Source: DASTFY01 sp963769115 (GTDB lineage Bacteria > Actinomycetota > Acidimicrobiia > Acidimicrobiales > Ilumatobacteraceae). From it: a DNA stretch of 64,000 nt. The translations under genes were made by a program, and so were the position numbers. Positions 1 to 10,249 of the stretch are shown one piece after another. A model generated the notes under the pieces. It was not told the origin of the DNA. It saw only the letters and a program-made list of their open reading frames with translations, and made no database searches. The first letter of the stretch is position 1. Each line of letters opens with the position of its first letter. The stretch covers positions 248,001 to 312,000 of the forward strand of contig CAVYKN010000020.1 in the NCBI GenBank assembly GCA_963769115.1, in the 5' to 3' direction.

Positions 1-2
1 TC

Positions 3-473
3 TGCCAGATGGCGCTCATGTTCTTCCCGGACCGGGCCGGTGCGCTGCGGGAGATGGGCCGCGTCGCCCGGCCCGGCGGCGCCGTCGCGGCGCTGGTCCC
101 GAGCGGCCTCGAGCAGCAGGCCGCTTTCCGGCCCACGCTCGAGATGATGGCCCGTCACGCCGGACCCGAGGCCCGCTCGCTGCTCAGCACGTACTTCGTG
201 TGCGGCGACACTGACGAGCTGCTCGCCGCGGTGCGCGGGGCCGGCCTGGTCGAGCCGGTGGTCACGACCCACGAGGGCGTCTACGGAGCACCGTCGGTGG
301 CCGACGCCGTGAGGACCGAGATCGACAGCACGCCGCTGCGCGAACGCATCAGCGCCGACGTCTACGAGCGCATCCAGCGCGACGCCGTCGACATCCTGGC
401 GCCGTACACGCAGGCCGACGGATCGCTCAGAGCGCCGTTCAGCGTCGACGTCGTCGTCGCCCGGCGGCCCTGA
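3..473 (+). CDS. SAM-dependent methyltransferase, C-terminal part
   Basis: Partial gene entering from the left edge; the reading frame is open from base 3, so the true start lies outside the window. About 156 codons of a class I SAM-dependent methyltransferase remain. The segment FFPDRAGALREMGRVARPGG resembles the region after the SAM-binding core of Methyltransf_11-type enzymes, where RPGG precedes a hydrophobic strand (AVAALVP). The rest is an all-purpose C-terminal half ending VVVARRP. The substrate cannot be told. It converges on the sugar transferase with a 13-nt gap. Confidence 0.75.
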   Translation, partial: CQMALMFFPDRAGALREMGRVARPGGAVAALVPSGLEQQAAFRPTLEMMARHAGPEARSLLSTYFVCGDTDELLAAVRGAGLVEPVVTTHEGVYGAPSVADAVRTEIDSTPLRERISADVYERIQRDAVDILAPYTQADGSLRAPFSVDVVVARRP

Positions 474-486
474 GCGGCGCGCGCCG

Positions 487-2073
487 TCAGCTCATGGGGA
501 CGGACGCGCCCTCGGCGTTGTTGCGCTCCCGCCCGAACACCGACGCAACCAGGCGGGCGATGACGTGCTCCACCGTGGCCAGGAGGATGATCAGGTCCAG
601 CGACACCGACCAGTTCTCGACGTAGTAGAGGTCGAGGCGGCGGTAGGCGTCGAACGAGGGGTTGTCCCGGGCCTCGACCTGCCACAGACCGGTCAGGCCG
701 GGCTTCACCTTCAGGCGGTCCCGCAGCTCGGGATCGAACTGGGCCACCTCGGACGGGAGGGCCGGCCGGGGGCCGACGAGGCTCATCTGGCCCCGCACGA
801 CGTTGATGAGCTGGGGCAGCTCGTCCAGGCTGGAGTCCCGCAGGATCTTGCCGACCCGCGTGATCCGGGGATCACGGGTCATCTTGAACAGCGGGCCGCG
901 CCGCTCGTTGTCGGCCTCCAGCTCCTTCAAGCGGGCCTCGGCGTCGACGACCATCGTGCGGAACTTGTAGACGGTGAAGGGCTTGCCGTGCCGCCCGATG
1001 CGCACCTGCTTGAAGAAGAGCGGGCCGCGGTCCTCGATCTTGATGAGGATCCAGGTGAGCAGGATGATCGGCGAGGCGAGGATCAGCCCGAGGACACCGA
1101 GGGTGAGATCGATGACCCGCTTGAGGGCGATCTGCCGCCGGGCCAGGACGGGCGCCTCGAGGTAGAAGAGCGGCTCGTAGGCGATGGGGTTGGCCCGCAG
1201 GCGCCGGAAGTCGATGCCGCGCAGGCCGCTGGAGAGCTGGATGTGGACGTTGCGCTCTTGGAGCCCGCGCACGACGCCCGTGAGCTGCGGGGCGGGGATG
1301 GCGCCGGCCACCACGATGACGCCTCGGGTCTCGTGTCGCTCGAGCACGTCGAAGGTCTCCTGCACCGGCCCGAGCCACTGCGCGGCCATGCCGTTGGCCA
1401 GGGCTTCGGTGCGCTCGCCGATGACGCCCTCGACGCGGAAGCCGGCCTCCGGGTGGGTGGCGATGAGCTCCATGATGTCGGCCGCCTCCGCGCTGGCGCC
1501 GACGATGACGACCCGGCGGCAGTAGCGGCCGCTGCGGCGCGCCTGGGCCAGGTAGGCCCGGAAGACGCTCCGGCCGGTGATGAGGAACACCAGGCTGAGC
1601 GCGGCGCCCACCAGTGCCTCGGTGAGGCGGGCGGGCACGTGGAAGATGCGGGTCAGGAGGATCTCGCCGACCGCCGCCAACCCCGCCGCCCTGGTCAGGC
1701 GGGAGAGCTCGACCGAGCGGATGGCCGACACCCGGGCCAGGTACAGCTCCTGCACGCTCAGCAGCCACAGGCCGATGGCGGTGGTCCCGAGGACGACGAG
1801 GAGCCCCTGGACGGTGTCCCGGTTGGCCCGGCCGACGACGAACAACGACAGGATCCAGGCGGCGACGAAGGCCAGGGCGTCGATGCCGACCAGGACCTCG
1901 CGCAGGTGGCTCTTGCGCCCGGTCGGGGCGACCAGGGTGACCTCGTCCTGCGCGTCGATGGCGGACTCATGGCCGGCGATCCCGTTCAGAGCACCCAGCT
2001 CAGGCGTGGACACGCGGAAGTCGCCCGCTTCATCCGCCCCCTGGGGAGGATCGGTGCGCTCCACCTGGCTCAC
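487..2073 (-). CDS. Polyprenyl glycosylphosphotransferase (sugar transferase)
   Basis: 528 aa. It should transfer a sugar-1-phosphate from a nucleotide sugar to undecaprenyl phosphate at the inner membrane, starting exopolysaccharide or glycan assembly. About four hydrophobic segments lie in the first ~170 residues, followed by a nucleotide-binding-like domain (VVIVGASAEAADIM near residue 190). After another membrane segment (VIDLTLGVLGLILASP) comes the catalytic bacterial sugar transferase domain with KFRTM, LDELPQLINVVRGQMSLVGPRP and PGLTGLWQV. The GTG start is supported by GGAGGA about 5 nt upstream. No other polysaccharide genes are visible here, so the end product is unknown. Confidence 0.9.
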   Translation of the reverse strand: MSQVERTDPPQGADEAGDFRVSTPELGALNGIAGHESAIDAQDEVTLVAPTGRKSHLREVLVGIDALAFVAAWILSLFVVGRANRDTVQGLLVVLGTTAIGLWLLSVQELYLARVSAIRSVELSRLTRAAGLAAVGEILLTRIFHVPARLTEALVGAALSLVFLITGRSVFRAYLAQARRSGRYCRRVVIVGASAEAADIMELIATHPEAGFRVEGVIGERTEALANGMAAQWLGPVQETFDVLERHETRGVIVVAGAIPAPQLTGVVRGLQERNVHIQLSSGLRGIDFRRLRANPIAYEPLFYLEAPVLARRQIALKRVIDLTLGVLGLILASPIILLTWILIKIEDRGPLFFKQVRIGRHGKPFTVYKFRTMVVDAEARLKELEADNERRGPLFKMTRDPRITRVGKILRDSSLDELPQLINVVRGQMSLVGPRPALPSEVAQFDPELRDRLKVKPGLTGLWQVEARDNPSFDAYRRLDLYYVENWSVSLDLIILLATVEHVIARLVASVFGRERNNAEGASVPMS

Positions 2074-2247
2074 GCTGGTCCTCCCTGCTGTTCTCAGGTC
2101 CGGCCTGGCCCAGGCATGGGCTCAGGTCGACGCGGCGGCTCGTAACTGCGTGCGCGACGTTACCGAGCGCCTCGCCGGGAGGGCAGGGAGAGGGGGCCAC
2201 GGACGGTGGGCAGCAGGCATTTCCGCCCGGGTGGGGACTCGCCGTGG

Positions 2248-2991
2248 TCACGTGCCCGCTTGCTGCGCGACCGCCGCCGCGGCCGCGGCCACGGCGTCCG
2301 CATCGCCCAGGTAGCGGGCCTCGACGACCTCGAGATCGTCGTCGAGGTCGTACCGCCGGGGGACGCCGGTCGGGATGTTGAGCTCGGCGATGTCGGCGTC
2401 GGAGATGCCCTCCAGGTGCTTGGCCAGCGCCCGCAGGGAGTTGCCGTGGGCGACCACCAAGGGGACGAGTCCGGCCCGGAGTTGCGGCACCACCGCGTCG
2501 TACCAGTAGGGCAGCACCCGGGCGACCACGTCCTTCAGGCACTCCGACGCCGGGAGGACGTCGGGGGCCAGGCGGCGGTACCGGCGGTCCTGGCGCGGAT
2601 GCTCGGGATCGCCGGGGCCCACCGGCGGCGGCGGGACGTCGTAGGAGCGGCGCCAGAGCTTGGTCTGCTCGGCCCCGTAGCGCTCGGTGGTGTCCTTCTT
2701 GTCCAGGCCCTGCAGCGCGCCGTAGTGGCGCTCGTTGAGCCGCCACGACCGCTCGACCGGGAGCCACGGCTGCCCCAGGCGGTCGAGGGCCAGCGTGGCC
2801 GTGTGGACGGCGCGGGTGAGGAGCGAGGTGTGGACGACGTCGAACCAGAGCCCCGCTTCGCGCAGCGTGTCGCCCGCCGCTGCGGCTTCCTGCTCGCCGG
2901 TCTCGCTGAGGGGCACGTCGTGCCAACCCGTGAAGAGGTTGAGCCGGTTCCAGGTGCTCTCGCCGTGGCGCAGGACGACGAACGTGGGCAT
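2248..2991 (-). CDS. gpmA: 2,3-bisphosphoglycerate-dependent phosphoglycerate mutase
   Basis: 247 aa, the usual length. It interconverts 3-phosphoglycerate and 2-phosphoglycerate in glycolysis/gluconeogenesis in the cytosol. The phosphohistidine motif LRHGESTWN is at residues 7-15, followed by NLFTGWHDVPLSETG. The ERHYGALQGLDKKDTTERYG segment and the second catalytic histidine in VAHGNSLRALAKHLEG are all present. The ATG start at 2991 has no Shine-Dalgarno sequence but a TACCAT hexamer ends 8 nt upstream, as for a leaderless mRNA. It diverges from the carboxypeptidase. Confidence 0.96.
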   Translation of the reverse strand: MPTFVVLRHGESTWNRLNLFTGWHDVPLSETGEQEAAAAGDTLREAGLWFDVVHTSLLTRAVHTATLALDRLGQPWLPVERSWRLNERHYGALQGLDKKDTTERYGAEQTKLWRRSYDVPPPPVGPGDPEHPRQDRRYRRLAPDVLPASECLKDVVARVLPYWYDAVVPQLRAGLVPLVVAHGNSLRALAKHLEGISDADIAELNIPTGVPRRYDLDDDLEVVEARYLGDADAVAAAAAAVAQQAGT

Positions 2992-2999
2992 GGCGACCG

Positions 3000-3005
3000 A
3001 TGGTA
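3000..3005 (-). promoter_or_regulatory. -10 element of gpmA (leaderless)
   Basis: TACCAT on the minus strand, 8 nt before the gpmA ATG. This spacing would put the transcription start at or next to the start codon. Pattern seen repeatedly in this window; transcription start not measured. Confidence 0.5.
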
Positions 3006-3079
3006 GGGCGTGCGTGGGCCGGTCCTCCGGCGCAAGATCGCCTCCCGTCGGCGGCGGCCGCGCCTCGCACGGCGCCGCC

Positions 3080-3085
3080 TACGGT
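3080..3085 (+). promoter_or_regulatory. -10 element of carboxypeptidase gene (leaderless)
   Basis: TACGGT, 7 nt before ATG 3093, with no ribosome-binding site between them. It fits a leaderless transcript. Confidence 0.5.
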
Positions 3086-3092
3086 CGGCGCC

Positions 3093-4773
3093 ATGCCCAC
3101 CCTGGACCGCTTTCTGCGCTACGACGAGCTGACGGCCGAGCTGCACGCGCTCGTCGAGGAGCACCCGTCGCTGCTGGCCGTCGAGAGCATCGGCCGCTCG
3201 CACGAGGGCCGCGACGTCTGGCTCGTCACCGTCACCGACGAGGCCACCGGCCCGCACGACACCAAGCCGGCCCACTGGGTCGATGCCAGCATCCACGCCG
3301 TCGAGCTGACCGCATGCGTCGCCGCGCTCCACCTGCTCGACCGGCTGGTGAGCGGCCACGGCAAGGACCCGGTCGTCACCCGGGCCCTCAGGACGCGCAC
3401 GTTCTACGTCGTCCCCCGCGTCAACCCCGACGGGGCCGAGCTCGCCCTCGCCGACCGGCCCCGGTTCGTGCGCTCGAGCGTGCGGAGATGGCCATGGCGG
3501 GATGGTCACGTGCCACCCGGCCTGGCCGAGGGCGACGTCGACGGGGACGGACGACTCCTCAGCATGCGCATCGCCGACCCGGACGGCGGTTGGCGGGAGC
3601 ATCCTGACGAGCCCCGTCTCATGGTCAGGCGCGCCTTCGACGAGCCGGGAGGTCCGGGCTGCTACCGGCTGCTCGCCGAGGGCACGGTCACCGATCACGA
3701 CGGGTTCACCGTGCCCACGCCGTCCGACCCTGAGAGCCTTGATCTCAACCGCAACTTCCCCGCCGGGTGGGGGACCAAGGTGCAGGGGTCTGGCGACTAC
3801 CCGGGCTCGGAGCCCGAGACCGCTGCGCTGCTGGCCGCGGTCATGGCGCGGCCCAACGTGTGCGGGTACAACGCGTTCCACACCAGTGGCGGCGTGCTGC
3901 TGCGACCGTCGTCGACGAGACCGGACAGCGAGCTGCCGCCGGTCGACATCTGGACGTGGACGGAGCTTGGCCGTCGGTGCACCGAGCTCACGTCATACCC
4001 GGTCCACTCCCTGTACGAGGACTTCACGTGGGACAAGTCGAAGCTGATGTCGGGCGCGGCGGACGACTGGGCTTATGACCACCTAGGCGTCTACAGCTGG
4101 ACCACCGAGTTCTGGGACGTGATCGCGGTCGCCACCGGCGAGCGGGCCCACACCGGGATCTGGGTGACCGGGCCCACGGTCGAGCAGGAGCTCGGTGTGC
4201 TGCGATGGGCCGACGAGCACTTCCCCGGCGAGGTCTTCGTCGACTGGTACACGTTCGACCACCCGCAGCTCGGCCCGATCGAGCTCGGCGGTTGGGACTG
4301 GCTGCGGTCGTGGATCAACCCGCCCGCCGGGCCGCCTGGCCGAGGAGGTGGCTGGCCACGCCGACTTCGCCATCGCCCTGGCCCTCGCCTCGCCGCTCGT
4401 CGAGCTGCCGCTGGTCGAGGCGCAGGCGCTCGGCGAGGGGACATGGCGGGTGCGGGCCGGCATCGCCAACACGGGCTGGTTGCCGACGACGGTGACGGAG
4501 CGGGCCCGCAAGGAGGAGCTGGTGTTGCCGGTCGTGGCCGAGCTGATCGGGCCAGCCGGGCTCGAGGTGCTCGACGGGGCGGCCCGCCGGGAGCTCGGGC
4601 AGCTCGACGGCCTCCGGTCGCTGGCCCTGAAGGGCGGGGCGCCCAACGACGGGACACCCGAGCGGGCTCTGGTCACCTGGACCGTCCGGGCGCCTGCGGG
4701 CACGGAGCTGGTGGTCGAAGCCCGCCATCCGAGGGCCGGCTTGGCCCGGACGACGGTCCGCCTCACAAGTTGA
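3093..4773 (+). CDS. M14 zinc carboxypeptidase, frameshifted
   Basis: Peptidase family M14, probably a cytosolic metallocarboxypeptidase: no signal peptide is seen after ATG 3093. Zinc ligands are visible in DASIHAVE (H-x-x-E) and FHTSGGV; the substrate-binding Asn-Arg is in DLNRNFPAGW, and the catalytic glutamate is in SWTTEFWDV. The zinc-enzyme half reads openly to about WINPPAG. The frame then changes by +1 near 4331-4343, and the C-terminal domain continues (RLAEEVAGHADFAIALA ...) to the TGA at 4771-4773. One surplus base in a C-rich stretch explains it. Sequence error is more likely than decay because both halves look intact. The stop lies inside the HAIR operator of dnaK. Confidence 0.8.
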
Positions 4774-4789
4774 GTGGAGAACGCTCAAG
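4769..4789 (+). promoter_or_regulatory. HAIR operator (HspR-binding inverted repeat)
   Basis: The half-sites GTTGAGT and GCTCAAG are separated by 7 nt (4776-4782). This matches the known HspR element CTTGAGT-N7-ACTCAAG at 12 of 14 positions with exact spacing. It lies just upstream of the dnaK -35 box, and the operon encodes HspR, so autoregulation of the whole chaperone operon is expected. Confidence 0.8.
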
Positions 4790-4805
4790 TTTTCGCTACT
4801 CGACG

Positions 4806-4835
4806 TTGGCAACACCCGCTCGGGGCGCGTAGGCT
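4806..4835 (+). promoter_or_regulatory. dnaK promoter
   Basis: TTGGCA (4806-4811) and TAGGCT (4830-4835) are separated by 18 nt, a good housekeeping-type promoter. The -35 begins 17 nt after the HAIR element. The transcript would have a roughly 35-nt leader containing AGGAGA before ATG 4875. Confidence 0.6.
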
Positions 4836-4874
4836 GGCACTTCTTCGTACGTCGCACCCCAGGAGACCCTCACC

Positions 4875-6718
<1,844 letters not shown>

Positions 6719-6719
<1 letters not shown>

Positions 6720-7279
6720 TGTCGCCGGAGACGGAGGCCGGGGCCGAGTCCCCGACCTCCGAGCCGGCCGAGCGCGACGCGGCCGAGGCGACCGGGACGG
6801 ACGTCGTCGCCGAGAGGGGCCCGCTCGACGCGGAGGCGGCCGAGCCCGTCGAGCTCGACATCGAGTCGCTCCTGTCCGAGCGGGACCAGTTCAAGGACAT
6901 CGCCCTGCGCCTGCAGGCCGACTTCGAGAACTACCGCCGTCGCATGAACGCGCAGACCAGCGAGGAGATCGACCGGGCGACCGGGCGCGTCGTCGAGGGC
7001 CTGCTGCCGGTCCTGGACGCCTGCGAGGCGGCGTTCGCCCACGGAGCCGATCAGGTCGAGCCGGTCTGGTCGGCGTTGATCGGGGCGTTGCAGAAGCAGG
7101 GGTTGGAAGCGCTCGATCTGCAGGACAAGCCGTTCGATCCGTCGGTGGCCGAGGCGGTGGCGCACGAGCCGGGTGCGGACGATGTGTTCGACGGGCCGGT
7201 CGTTGTCGAGACGTTGCGGACGGGTTATCGGTGGAAGGGGCGTGTGCTTCGTCCGGCGATGGTTCGGACGCGAGGTTGA
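6719..7279 (+). CDS. grpE: Nucleotide exchange factor GrpE
   Basis: 186 aa. It releases ADP from DnaK. An acidic, disordered N-terminus of about 45 residues leads into the long helix (LSERDQFKDIALRLQADFENYRRR) and then the compact C-terminal beta domain (DVFDGPVVVETLRTGYRWKGRVLRPAMV). The start overlaps the dnaK stop, which implies translational coupling. The last ~100 bases and the 168-nt gap to dnaJ are more GT-rich than the neighbours, but nothing suggests foreign origin. Confidence 0.95.
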
Positions 7280-7348
7280 TTGCGGTCTCCGGGCGTGCGG
7301 GTCCTGGTCTCGGGCGGCGGGTCCTGTCGAGGGAAATCCGCGCCGCCG

Positions 7349-7364
7349 CCGCCCTTTCGGGCGG
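7349..7364 (+). other. Hairpin in the grpE-dnaJ gap
   Basis: CCGCCC-TTTC-GGGCGG, a 6-bp stem with a tetraloop, in the 168-nt gap between grpE and dnaJ. No U-tract follows. It could be a processing or attenuation site within the operon. Purely structural evidence. Confidence 0.3.
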
Positions 7365-7447
7365 ACGTCGGCTTGCGGTTCCCCTCGCCACCCCCCGCCC
7401 TGGTCGCGCCGCCGCCCCAGCTCGTGTTGGTTAAGGAGGTGAGGTAG

Positions 7448-8579
7448 GTGGCTGCGCAGCGGGAGTGGTTCGAGAAGGACTACTACTCGGTGTTGGGGGT
7501 GGACGAGGGGGCGTCCGCCAAGGACATCACGAAGGCGTACCGGAAGCTGGCGCGGCAGTACCACCCCGACGCCAACCAGGACGACCCGAAGGCCGAGGAC
7601 CGCTTCAAGGAGATCTCGGCCGCCTATGACGTGCTCGGCGACGAGGCTCGGCGCAAGGAGTACGACGAGGTCCGGCGCCTCGGTCCGATGGCGGGCGGGT
7701 TCGGTGCCGGGGGGCCGGGACGGCCGGGCGCGGGCGGGTTCTCGTTCGACGTCGGCGCCGAGGACGTCGGCGATCTCCTCGGCAACCTCTTCGGCCGCGG
7801 CCGCAACCGCCAGCGGGCCTCGACGGGCATCGCGCCCGCAGCGCGGCGGAGATCTGGAGGCCGAGCTCACGCTCGACTTCGAAGACGCCGTGCGCGGGCT
7901 GACCACCACGCTCCACCTGACGTCCGATGCCCTCTGCTCGACCTGCTCGGGCTCGGGCGCCAAGCCCGGGACCTCGCCGCGGGCCTGCCGGGTGTGCAAC
8001 GGGCGCGGCGTGGTGGAGGACAACCAGGGCCTGTTCTCGTTCTCCAGCCCGTGCACCGCCTGTCAGGGGAGAGGCGTCGTCATCGACGACCCCTGCCCCA
8101 CGTGCCGGGGCACCGGCGTCGAGCGGCGTCCGCGTGAGGTCAAGGTGCGGATGCCGGCCGGGGTGGCCGACGGCCAGCGCATCGCCCTCAAGGGCCGTGG
8201 CGCGCCGGGACGCAACGGTGGGCCGCCGGGCGACCTCTACGTCACCTGCCATGTCGTGCCCCATGCGCTGTTCGGTCGCGAGGGCGAGAACCTGACGGTA
8301 CGGATTCCACTCACGTTCGCCGAGGCCGCCCTCGGCGCGGACGTGCAGGTACCGACGCTCGACGGCGGGCCGGTCAAGCTGCGAATCAAGGCGGGCACGC
8401 AGCCGGGCGCGAAGCACCGGGTCAAGGGCAGGGGCGTGGCCACCAAGCGGCGCACCGGCGACCTCATCGTCACCACCGATGTCGTCGTGCCGACGAAGCT
8501 GACCGACGCCGAGCGGTCGGCGGTCGAGGAGCTCGCCCGGGCCACTACCGTGTCTCCCCGAGCCCAACAGGGGGGCTGA
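7448..8579 (+). CDS. dnaJ: Chaperone DnaJ (Hsp40), frameshifted
   Basis: Type I DnaJ, the co-chaperone that delivers substrates to DnaK and stimulates its ATPase. The J domain (DYYSVLGVDEGASAKDITKAYRKLARQYHPD, with the HPD motif) is followed by a G/F-rich linker. The frame shifts +1 near 7838-7845, where removing one base restores PQRGGDLEAELTLDF. The zinc domain then carries four Cys modules (CSTCSGSG, CRVCNGRG, CTACQGRG, CPTCRGTG), followed by the C-terminal substrate-binding domains. GTG 7448 has a strong AAGGAGGT about 7 nt upstream. The stop overlaps the hspR start (TGATG). The intact second half argues for a sequence error. Confidence 0.9.
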
Positions 8580-8986
8580 TGCGGATGCGCTCGCGGACCC
8601 AAGCCGTGTACGTGATCTCGGTGGCGGCCGAGCTCGCCGGCATGCACCCGCAGACGCTGCGCATCTACGAGCGCAAGGGTCTGCTCGAGCCGGCCCGGAC
8701 GGCCGGCGGCAATCGCCGCTACTCGGACGAGGACATCGAGCGGTTGCGGCGCATCTCCGATCTGGCCGCCGAAGGGATGAACCTGGCCGGCATCCGTCGC
8801 GTGATGGAGCTCGAGGAGGAGGTGGCCCGCCTCCGGACCGAGCTGCAGCAGGCGGCCGACACGGCGTCGGGCGCCATGGCCGAGGCCGAGCGGCGCCAGC
8901 GCCGGGACCTCGTGCCGCTCAACCAGGCCGTCGCCATCTACGGCCAATGGGGCCGCCCCGAACAGGGCGGGCGGCGCGGGCGCTAG
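8579..8986 (+). CDS. hspR: Heat-shock repressor HspR (MerR family)
   Basis: 135 aa. A MerR-type winged helix (YVISVAAELAGMHPQTLRIYERKGLLEPARTAGGNRRYSDEDIERL) is followed by a coiled coil (VMELEEEVARLRTELQQAAD). In actinobacteria HspR binds HAIR sites with DnaK as co-repressor and shuts off the dnaK operon. A HAIR element is present at 4769-4789, completing the feedback loop. The start overlaps the dnaJ stop by one base. The last gene of the operon; a small hairpin follows. Confidence 0.93.
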   Translation: MRMRSRTQAVYVISVAAELAGMHPQTLRIYERKGLLEPARTAGGNRRYSDEDIERLRRISDLAAEGMNLAGIRRVMELEEEVARLRTELQQAADTASGAMAEAERRQRRDLVPLNQAVAIYGQWGRPEQGGRRGR

Positions 8987-8993
8987 AGCACGA

Positions 8994-9011
8994 GTGCCGT
9001 CTCGACGGCAC
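8994..9011 (+). terminator. Candidate terminator after hspR
   Basis: GTGCCGT-CTCG-ACGGCAC, a perfect 7-bp stem with a tetraloop, 7 nt after the hspR stop and before the convergent hydrolase gene. No U-tract follows, as is common in high-GC actinobacteria. It could serve both strands. Confidence 0.45.
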
Positions 9012-9079
9012 AGCAGTCAATCGAGCTTGCGCAGTTCACGGCGCTTCGGACCGCTTCTCGGACTCGCGCCACCGATGAG

Positions 9080-9748
9080 CTAGCCGACCAAGATCTCCGT
9101 CAGCTCCTTCGGGCGGCTGAGTGCGACGCAGTGCCCGGCGACGATCTCGTCGGGAGTGACGCCAAGGCGCGTGGAGGCCACCTTGCGCATGAAGGCAGAC
9201 GGGAGGAAGCGGTCCTCGGTGCACAACACGAACCGCGTCGGCACGTCCGGCCAAGCCTCGAGAGGCCACGGGCAGTGGTACGCGGCCTGCGACTCGGAGC
9301 GCTCCCTGCTCAGCGCTTCCTCGGCAAGAGGGCGGGGCACGTCGTGGTAGAAGGCGACGAACGGATCTTCGCTGCCGGTCGCGCCACCGTCTCGCTGGGC
9401 CTGCTCCTCGACGGCCTGTCGGTAGCCGGTGTTGTCCCACCAATCAGCCGGCGACTCCCCGGGAGCCGGGATCATGCCGGCGACCAGGACGAGCGCCTGC
9501 GCTTGGAGCCGATCGGCTACCAGCGGTGCGGTGAAGCCACCGTAGGACTGGCCGACGACGACAAGGTCGCCCCGGCCGCCGATGGCGTCGACCACCGTTT
9601 CGGCATAGTCGCGTAGGTCAGCCGAGTCGTCGTCGCATGGCAGATCCGGCGCTACCACCTCATGGCCGCGCTCCCGCAACTCAGCCTCCACGAGGTGCCA
9701 GTACCAGCCCACGTCCCCGCCACCATGGATCAACGCGAATGTGGCCAT
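9080..9748 (-). CDS. Alpha/beta hydrolase
   Basis: 222 aa, a small esterase-like alpha/beta hydrolase. After a start at ATG 9748 the oxyanion-type motif ALIHGGGDVGWYWH is followed by the nucleophile elbow VVGQSYGG (Gly-Gln-Ser-Tyr-Gly) and the late acid/histidine region (VLCTEDRFLP ... EIVAGHCVALSRP). This pattern resembles plant-type esterase/salicylic-acid-binding-protein-like hydrolases. The substrate is unknown. It overlaps the end of the upstream YdeI-like gene by 19 nt, so the two are probably co-transcribed. Confidence 0.85.
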   Translation of the reverse strand: MATFALIHGGGDVGWYWHLVEAELRERGHEVVAPDLPCDDDSADLRDYAETVVDAIGGRGDLVVVGQSYGGFTAPLVADRLQAQALVLVAGMIPAPGESPADWWDNTGYRQAVEEQAQRDGGATGSEDPFVAFYHDVPRPLAEEALSRERSESQAAYHCPWPLEAWPDVPTRFVLCTEDRFLPSAFMRKVASTRLGVTPDEIVAGHCVALSRPKELTEILVG

Positions 9749-10038
9749 TGCCCGATACGTGCCCCCGGCTGCTCTGTGCCGTTGCGCTCGCGGTGCTTGC
9801 ACCCTGGCCAGCAGCAGGGTCGACGCTGGCCGTCCTCCAGCTCCTCCTGGGTCCGGCGGATGCGGCGCGCTCGTGTCGTCGCCTGCTTGGCGTCCTCGAC
9901 CCAGCAGATGAACTCGTTGCGGGCCAGCGGTGTGATGTCCTTCCAGGATCCGAGTGCCGTGGGGTTGGCGACCAGCGCCTTCCGGAGGTCTGCTGGGAGC
10001 TTGTGCACCACTCCACCGGGCACTCGCGAGCCGCTCAC
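9730..10038 (-). CDS. YdeI/OmpD-associated family protein
   Basis: 102 aa from a GTG start. It corresponds to the C-terminal YdeI/OmpD-associated domain: LPADLRKALVANP, then WKDITPLARNEFICWVEDAKQ and a RARRI-RRTQEELEDGQRRPCCWPGC-H block typical of small stand-alone members in actinobacteria. The exact function of the family is unsettled. Two adjacent cysteines plus a third (PCCWPGC) are conserved in look-alikes and might bind metal, which is inference. It overlaps the hydrolase downstream. Confidence 0.75.
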   Translation of the reverse strand: MSGSRVPGGVVHKLPADLRKALVANPTALGSWKDITPLARNEFICWVEDAKQATTRARRIRRTQEELEDGQRRPCCWPGCKHRERNGTEQPGARIGQWPHSR

Positions 10039-10249
10039 AGAGCCACGGTAGCGGCCCTACGGGAGCCTGTTCCCGTGGTGACCGGCTCTGGGGCCGAGGG
10101 TCGCCGGACGGCCTGAACACGCAGGGCGGGGATCTGCCCACGTCCCGAAAGGGCCTCGGACGTCACGCTGGGCCGTCGCGGAACCGTCAAGCGATCGTTA
10201 CGCACCCGCCGGGCTGGCGTCTCCGACGTTCGGGCAGGCTGAACGGAGG

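Noticed and set aside
565..2145. Long open frame opposite the sugar transferase, and similar long antisense frames elsewhere
   Set aside because: High GC at third positions keeps opposite frames open; their composition (Ala/Gly/Arg/Asp) and lack of motifs mark them as shadows.
7349..7364. grpE-dnaJ hairpin as an RNA thermometer
   Set aside because: The stem is about 75 nt upstream of the dnaJ ribosome-binding site and does not pair with it.
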